Shown here piece by piece: positions 59,638 through 64,000 of a DNA stretch of 64,000 bases; the first letter of the stretch is position 1, and every line of letters begins with the position of its first letter. The stretch is from Climacium dendroides (taxonomy: Eukaryota > Streptophyta > Bryopsida > Hypnales > Climaciaceae), in the NCBI GenBank assembly GCA_950106755.1, contig OX467092.1, positions 27,418,582 through 27,482,581 on the forward strand, given 5' to 3'. Under the pieces are notes generated by a model that was given only the letters and a program-made list of their open reading frames with translations, was not told the DNA's origin and made no database searches. The position numbers were made by a program, and so were the translations under genes.

Positions 59638-61529
59638 ATGTCTGGGAGTGAGGTTGAGGAAGAGACCCCCACCAAGATGATATCACTTAGAAACATCGTT
59701 CCGGTTATTCCGGAAGATGCGGAAGAGAGAGCAGACCTGGTAGAGGATCTTAGTCAAATGGGCTGTGCAGGGCTAATAGAAAGGCCCTAGAGTTTCAAAA
59801 ACGAAGTGATGGTACAGGAGATATTGCATCCGCAGTTGAACGAATGGAGGAAGACCTTGAGGGCGCTTCCGGACAAGAGGACCTTCCGAGTATAACGAGA
59901 GGTTTACGGTTTTTCCCGAAATAGAGAAGGGTTGGCGTCCCGAACAGACAAGTCCACGGTGGGTAAGTTCTGGAACGCCCCTCATACAAAAGATGGATAC
60001 ACAGTGAGTGACTGCAAGGATGAACAAGAGAAGAGGGTGCTAGAGTTTCTAGTTCCGATTCTCAGTCCGGATAGAGGAAACCGGATGACCATCACTTTGA
60101 GAAATACGATCTTTCGTGCACTGTCCGGAGACAGGAAGGTAGATTGAGGGCTAGTCTTCAGAGATTATGTCGCCAAACTATGCAAGGAAGTGGGAAAGAC
60201 TAAACCGTCTAGCCTTTCCCCATTTTTTTTCATTTGTATCATGCCCAAGATTGTATGAGGGCGCAAGAGAGACAGGAATACATAGTCCAGGAGGTCAAAC
60301 TGACCCACGGAATGAAACCTGACTCCAATGATGAGATGGAAGAGATAGAGGTTAAGAGAGAGGCTTCCGTTTTGTCAAGAAAACCGGAACCGGAAAAGAA
60401 GAAAGGGAAAGAGGTCCAGATAGACAAAGAGAAGGTTCCAATCTAGAACAGTGATCCCTTAGGGTCGATTATAAGGGAGCTCAAGAAAGTCCGGGAAGAA
60501 CATGAGAAAGAGAGAAGTACCTTGAAAAAGGTATGTAAGTTGTTGGGGGATATTCCTAGTACAAAGTGTGTAGAGCAAATCCGGAACTTGATAGAGGATG
60601 TTGAGGGAAGATCCGGAAAGGCGAAGTATCAGGATTTGGCGGATGAATTGTTGTCCCTGAAAGAAGAACTGAGTAGACAAAAACAAGAAAGTGAGCGTAA
60701 CCGGAAATATTCAGTTCAAATTGTAGAGACAATTGACCGGATTAGGGAGTTCATCACCTTTCCGATAGAAACATTGAACAAGGCTAGGTTATTTGATGAG
60801 AAGGTTTTGGAAGGGGTAGGAAAGCTAGGGGACAAAGTCATTCATGTCCTAGTATCCTTCAACTCCAAGATGGAACAGCTACTTGTTCAATTGAAAGAGG
60901 TCATGGGGGAGGTCAGTCCACCTCCCCAACCGGAATCAAAATCGGAAATGGTTGTTACAACAGAGGTGACTCCATCCAAGCCACCGCGGTCAGAAACCAA
61001 GCAAACATCCCCAATGATACGAGAGAAATCCGGACATTCATCCGAAGATGTGGTGATAGTCACTCCTGCTAAAGAGACTGTTAGTCCGGAAACCGAAACT
61101 GCGCGCACACCAACACCCGGATCAGTATTGCGGGGAAAGGCAAAAGTGGAAGAGGTAGATTTAGGGACGCCGCAGAGCAAGATTTTGAAGGCCTCTCCCA
61201 CTCCTAGCCAGGTGAAGATGAAGACTCCAAGGCCTCCATCAGCAAGGAAACCAACTCGGGCAAAGTCAGAGGAAGAAGAAGAAGAAGATGAGGGTTCAGA
61301 AGAAGAGGAGGAAGAAGAGGATTTCAGTCCTGAATCCGGAAAGGAGTCCGAACCATACTCTGATCCGGATCAGGAACTGGCCGCACCGAAGAAGAAGAGA
61401 GCCAAGACCAAGGCTCAATCCTCCAAGGCCAAAAAACGGAAGACAGTTTCCGGTTCCGTCCGGAAACAACCAGCGCGGAAGGGCACCCCGAAACCAAATG
61501 CAACACCGGGGAAGCGGCAGAAAAGTTAG
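59638..61529 (+). pseudogene. LTR-encoded protein, right-arm copy
   Basis: Frame 1 from ATG 59638 shows LSQMGCAGLIERP, then TAG 59788 (Trp in copies 2 and 3), VMVQEILHP, TAA 59893, REVYGF, GLASRTDKS, KDGYTVSDCKDE, LEFLVPILSP, and TGA 60145 (Trp in copy 2). One T lost from the T8 run (60223-60230) moves the frame to 3, where HLYHAQD continues; TAG at 60444. From 60522 there is an uninterrupted 335-codon coiled-coil and tail region: heptad-like 60590-60720, LNKARLFDEK (60775), an acidic Glu run (60268-61330 region, near 61270) and a Lys/Arg-rich end. Part 60522-61529 could still be translated. Confidence 0.75.
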
Positions 61530-62774
61530 AGTAGGACAAGTAGGTAGGTTAGAATCTCGGCTAAAAACCCAAGTTTTTGGTAGAAAGTATTTTGTAAATC
61601 ACTTTTAGCCGGAAAGGTAGAATTGACTTCCTAGATCCGGATTTATCGGAACGGAAATTTTAACGGCTAGTTCCAGGATTATAGTAAGTCAATGTCATTT
61701 TTATAGATGAGGAGGAGGGCACGTGTTGATTCAGGAAAGGTAGATTTTGACTCCCATGGATTGAGGAATCCTATAGGTTGTTTAGTATTTAGTTAGCCGG
61801 TTATTGTTAATCCGGTGTGCATTTCCATACTTTGATTTCCTAGCATTGTGCAATCCAAATCAGCTTTCTGGTTCATAATTTGAGGTGGCGGCGTATGCTT
61901 TGGTGGTGGATAACCATTGATGTATGTTATGTAGAGATTGTAGGAATAGGTAAGGAGGGAGTGTGCCCGGATATTAAGATTGTTCGGATTTTTGAAGAGA
62001 GATTGCGAGCGAGGGTGTTTTCCGGACCCAAGTGTGACTAGTTCGTGTTTCTAGTTGAGTTTTGATAGTCCCGGATGTGTGCGGAGTGTAACTGTTGATT
62101 GTTCCAGAGCAGCTCCCGTTTTCCCGGTTGATAGGTTCAGACTTAACTAGAATGCCGAAGGGGAGGTAACAACTCCCTAACTCAGCCATCCCGGTTTTTG
62201 CCAGGAATCCAGATTAACTAATAGGCCGTCGTTGTAGTCCAAGTTAGAATTCTAGCCAATTATACCTTGTGTGACTTATTGATCCCGATAGCTATCCGGT
62301 TCAGCTGTGAAGGAGAGTTCGGCCGGAATTAGGCTTTGTTGTGTTGTGTTTTTCTTCTTCTTTTTACAGTGGATCTCTTATCACTCTAAAACTTAGAGGG
62401 TAGGTTTTAAACTTCCTGCCTCAAGCCCAATATGCGGATCCCTCTTGATTCAGAGGTTAAACTCGATTCCGGTTACCAAGAACGGGAAAGTCTGACTAGC
62501 TACCCCCTTTTCAGTTCTGGTTTGATTGTAAATAGATTGTAGATAATGTGTGAATAGGAGAAGTTAAAGGGTGAATATGGTAATAGAATAGAATAGTTAG
62601 AATTGGGACTTAACTGGATTAGAGTAGATGTTCTTGGGTTTGTTGTGGCAAGGCAAATCCCTCTCTTCCGGACAAACAAGGATTCCTCCAACTAAATCTC
62701 TGTGGGAACGATAAACGGATCACTTTAGGATCATTTCTGGTCCTAGAGAAGCAACTTGACTTTCCTGTACTACA

Positions 62775-63204
62775 ATAGCCTCTGAAATGGATCCTTTATT
62801 TTCATGAAAAAGGTGGAAGTTAACAATTAAATGCTGCCAATTCTTACTTTAGATTTGGACTAGTAATTCAAAGTCAAATTCCAAAATGTGAAGTTCAACT
62901 ACCGAATATTTGCAAAAGACTACACGTCCTTTTTTGTGGCAAAACTTCTTGTTGTATACATCCTTAAATACTTCAAAATTGGTTCAAATCAATAAGCATT
63001 GAAGGATGGACACTTGAGATCCAAAATTCTTGGATGTTGTCGGAATCGGAACAAATAGATTTTATTTTTTTTAAATAGAATTTGAAGTAAGAAATCCATT
63101 CATAGTATATTTTCTTTATTCAATGGGGTAGAAATAGAAAAATTACTAGAATTATGGATTAACAACTGTAGGGGCTCTTAATTGAGGTAAAATGGTTAAG
63201 GGGG
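62775..63204. other. AT-rich spacer
   Basis: Flank of the right arm, no gene. Composition switches back to CCGG-rich near 63205. Confidence 0.45.
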
Positions 63205-64000
63205 AAATTTGCACTTTCCGTCCTAACCGGAAACCGGAGCCTCAAGAGTTGTCCAAAAAGTATTTTCAAAGACTTTTTGTAGTATCGGAACTAAATCCGG
63301 AATCAATTCGGAACTATTCCAAACTAACGGATCTAGAATCCGTAAATGTCTAGGATCTGGATAGGATCCAGATGAAGATCCGGAATTCAGAAAATGATTC
63401 GGGACAGAAGCCTCATACCGGGTGGCAACAAAGACGACTCCGGCTGGATGCGGAAAGGGTGGATCCAGAGAGGGCAGATCCGGAACAGATCCGAAATTTT
63501 AGGAATTTCCGGAAAATTGGGACGTTCCGGAAATTTAGGAAGATCCGGAATTTTAGGAAATTCCGGATTTATAGGACCTGACACTGATCTTTCCGGATAT
63601 CCCGGGATGTTCACTGCGGATTACCGGATATCTAGCGGACCAGTAGGAATGTTTTGTGGGATTTTTAGGATGATGTTAGTTTTAGTATAAGTTAGGTTTT
63701 GATGGACCTTTGTGGTCATTTACATCCGTCCCATTATTTTCAGCTTGTACCTTTTGAGCTTAATCCAAAGAGATTGGAGGCTTTCCATTCCCTTACTTCT
63801 TGTATTTGGTGCATGCTTGTGGAGTGTGTGAGTCCATTCGTGCCTTTTCCGGATACTGAGAACTTACCTTGAGTAGCAAGAGTCGACTTTGTGAGTGGTT
63901 TCCGGACGTCACTGGATTGATGGGGAGATCGGCCGGATTATTCCGACAGTAGTGTTAGTCTACTACCGCCTAGATGTCGATATAGCCTGAGGGTAGGATA
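63205..64000 (+). mobile_element. Further LTR-family fragment, running off the window
   Basis: 63623-64000 aligns with 11274-11653 of LTR copy 1, including CTAGCGGACCAGTAGGAATG, AGGATGATGTTAGT and TAGCAAGAGTCGA words in the same order. The part before 63623 is CCGG-rich but not clearly alignable and shows no conserved N-terminal gene, so this copy is truncated or diverged on its 5' side. Confidence 0.7.
63490..63579. repeat. 18-bp minisatellite
   Basis: TCCG(G/A)A words recur at exactly 18-bp spacing (63490, 63508, 63526, 63544, 63562). Units read roughly TCCGGAAxTTTAGGAAxT. Both strands stay open across it because 18 is divisible by three. Confidence 0.85.

Larger units (their letters stand above)
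50150..62774 (+). mobile_element. Rearranged Ty3/gypsy element with giant LTRs
   Basis: Gag, protease and the first part of RT run on the + strand to 53006. The rest of RT, RNase H and integrase run on the minus strand from 59045 to 56927. Two 3.7-kb inverted arms (53007-56738 minus and 59046-62774 plus) separate and flank them. A polypurine-like tract directly precedes the left arm as read on the minus strand, so the arms are LTRs. No 5' LTR is seen before 50150: the element is truncated at its 5' end. The start is where AT-rich DNA gives way, so it is approximate. Confidence 0.75.
59046..62774 (+). mobile_element. Right inverted arm: ORF-bearing LTR (plus strand)
   Basis: Begins TGTGGAAGTCC and ends TGTACTACA. 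A TATAAAA box at 59134, the gene at 59638-61529, and about 1.2 kb of 3' non-coding sequence ending with CTCTGTGGGAACGATAAAC (62693) match the layout of copies 1 and 3. It differs from the left arm at only a few sites, all seen within about 150 bp of the inner end and about 350 bp of the outer end. Confidence 0.85.

Noticed and set aside
54176..61608. Second frames inside the LTR genes (for example the Arg/Pro-rich frame near 61288-61608 and antisense frames near 60887-61201)
   Set aside because: They overlap the better-supported coiled-coil and tail frame and show no conservation with the other LTR copies.
53007..62774. Simple assembly duplication of one LTR
   Set aside because: The arms differ at both ends and adjoin different sequences whose flanks make sense together, so a real inverted repeat is more likely; long reads would be needed to exclude an artefact fully.

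Overview
This window looks like transposon-dominated nuclear DNA of a green plant of the streptophyte type (land plant or charophyte alga). The evidence is plant-type telomere motifs (CCCTAAA/TTTAGGG) at 3.1 kb and 26.8 kb, Ty1/copia and Ty3/gypsy elements of plant type, a BED/DUF659/hATC hAT transposon, several MITE-like hairpins and long AT-rich intergenic DNA. A charophyte such as Chara would fit, but the species is an inference. There are no rRNA genes, convincing tRNA genes, CRISPR arrays or prokaryotic operons. Only one ordinary host gene is complete: a membrane-anchored SAM-dependent methyltransferase-like gene at 27.3-28.4 kb (minus strand). A small possible two-exon gene fragment lies at 42.2-42.5 kb.

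Layout. 0-4 kb: tandem repeats (60 bp, about 522 bp and 194 bp units) and a telomere-like tract. 4.1-7.9 kb: a decayed transposase-like gene (DUF7869-type by motif) preceded by eight copies of a 21-bp palindrome. 8.6-16.3 kb: two CCGG-rich ORF-bearing units (+ and -) and a fragment of a third. 16.7-25.1 kb: a hAT transposon whose transposase is split by another such unit (18649-22213), with a CAAAG target duplication. 27.3-28.4 kb: the methyltransferase-like gene. 29.9-30.2 kb: a retroposon with a 17-bp target duplication. 30-35 kb: AT-rich DNA with two hairpins. 35.7-41.1 kb: a structurally complete copia element (278-bp LTRs, GATGG target duplication) with an extra antisense ORF. 42.6-47.8 kb: a series of inverted-repeat elements. 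50.1-62.8 kb: a rearranged gypsy element with two 3.7-kb inverted arms. 63.2-64.0 kb: one more fragment of the CCGG-rich family.

The central observation is that the CCGG-rich 3.6-3.7 kb units behave as giant LTRs of one gypsy family. They begin TGTGG and end ACA. Two (8631-12321 and 18649-22213) have perfect 5-bp target duplications and no internal terminal repeats, as solo LTRs do. Another copy abuts a polypurine tract just after the integrase of a gypsy polyprotein. Each nearly full-length copy carries a long ORF for a related protein (conserved N-terminal domain, coiled coil, acidic/basic tail) that is separate from the element's zinc-knuckle gag and its pol. At 50-62.8 kb the two halves of reverse transcriptase lie on opposite strands, separated by an inverted LTR. 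The data are explained by insertion of a reversed solo LTR into the RT gene, followed by inversion between it and the element's own 3' LTR.

Nearly every transposon gene here is broken by stop codons that can be explained by single C-to-T or G-to-A changes (CAG to TAG, CGA to TGA, TGG to TAG/TGA). The two copia LTRs differ at 16 sites, 15 of them transitions. Both fit long-term cytosine methylation and deamination of silenced elements.
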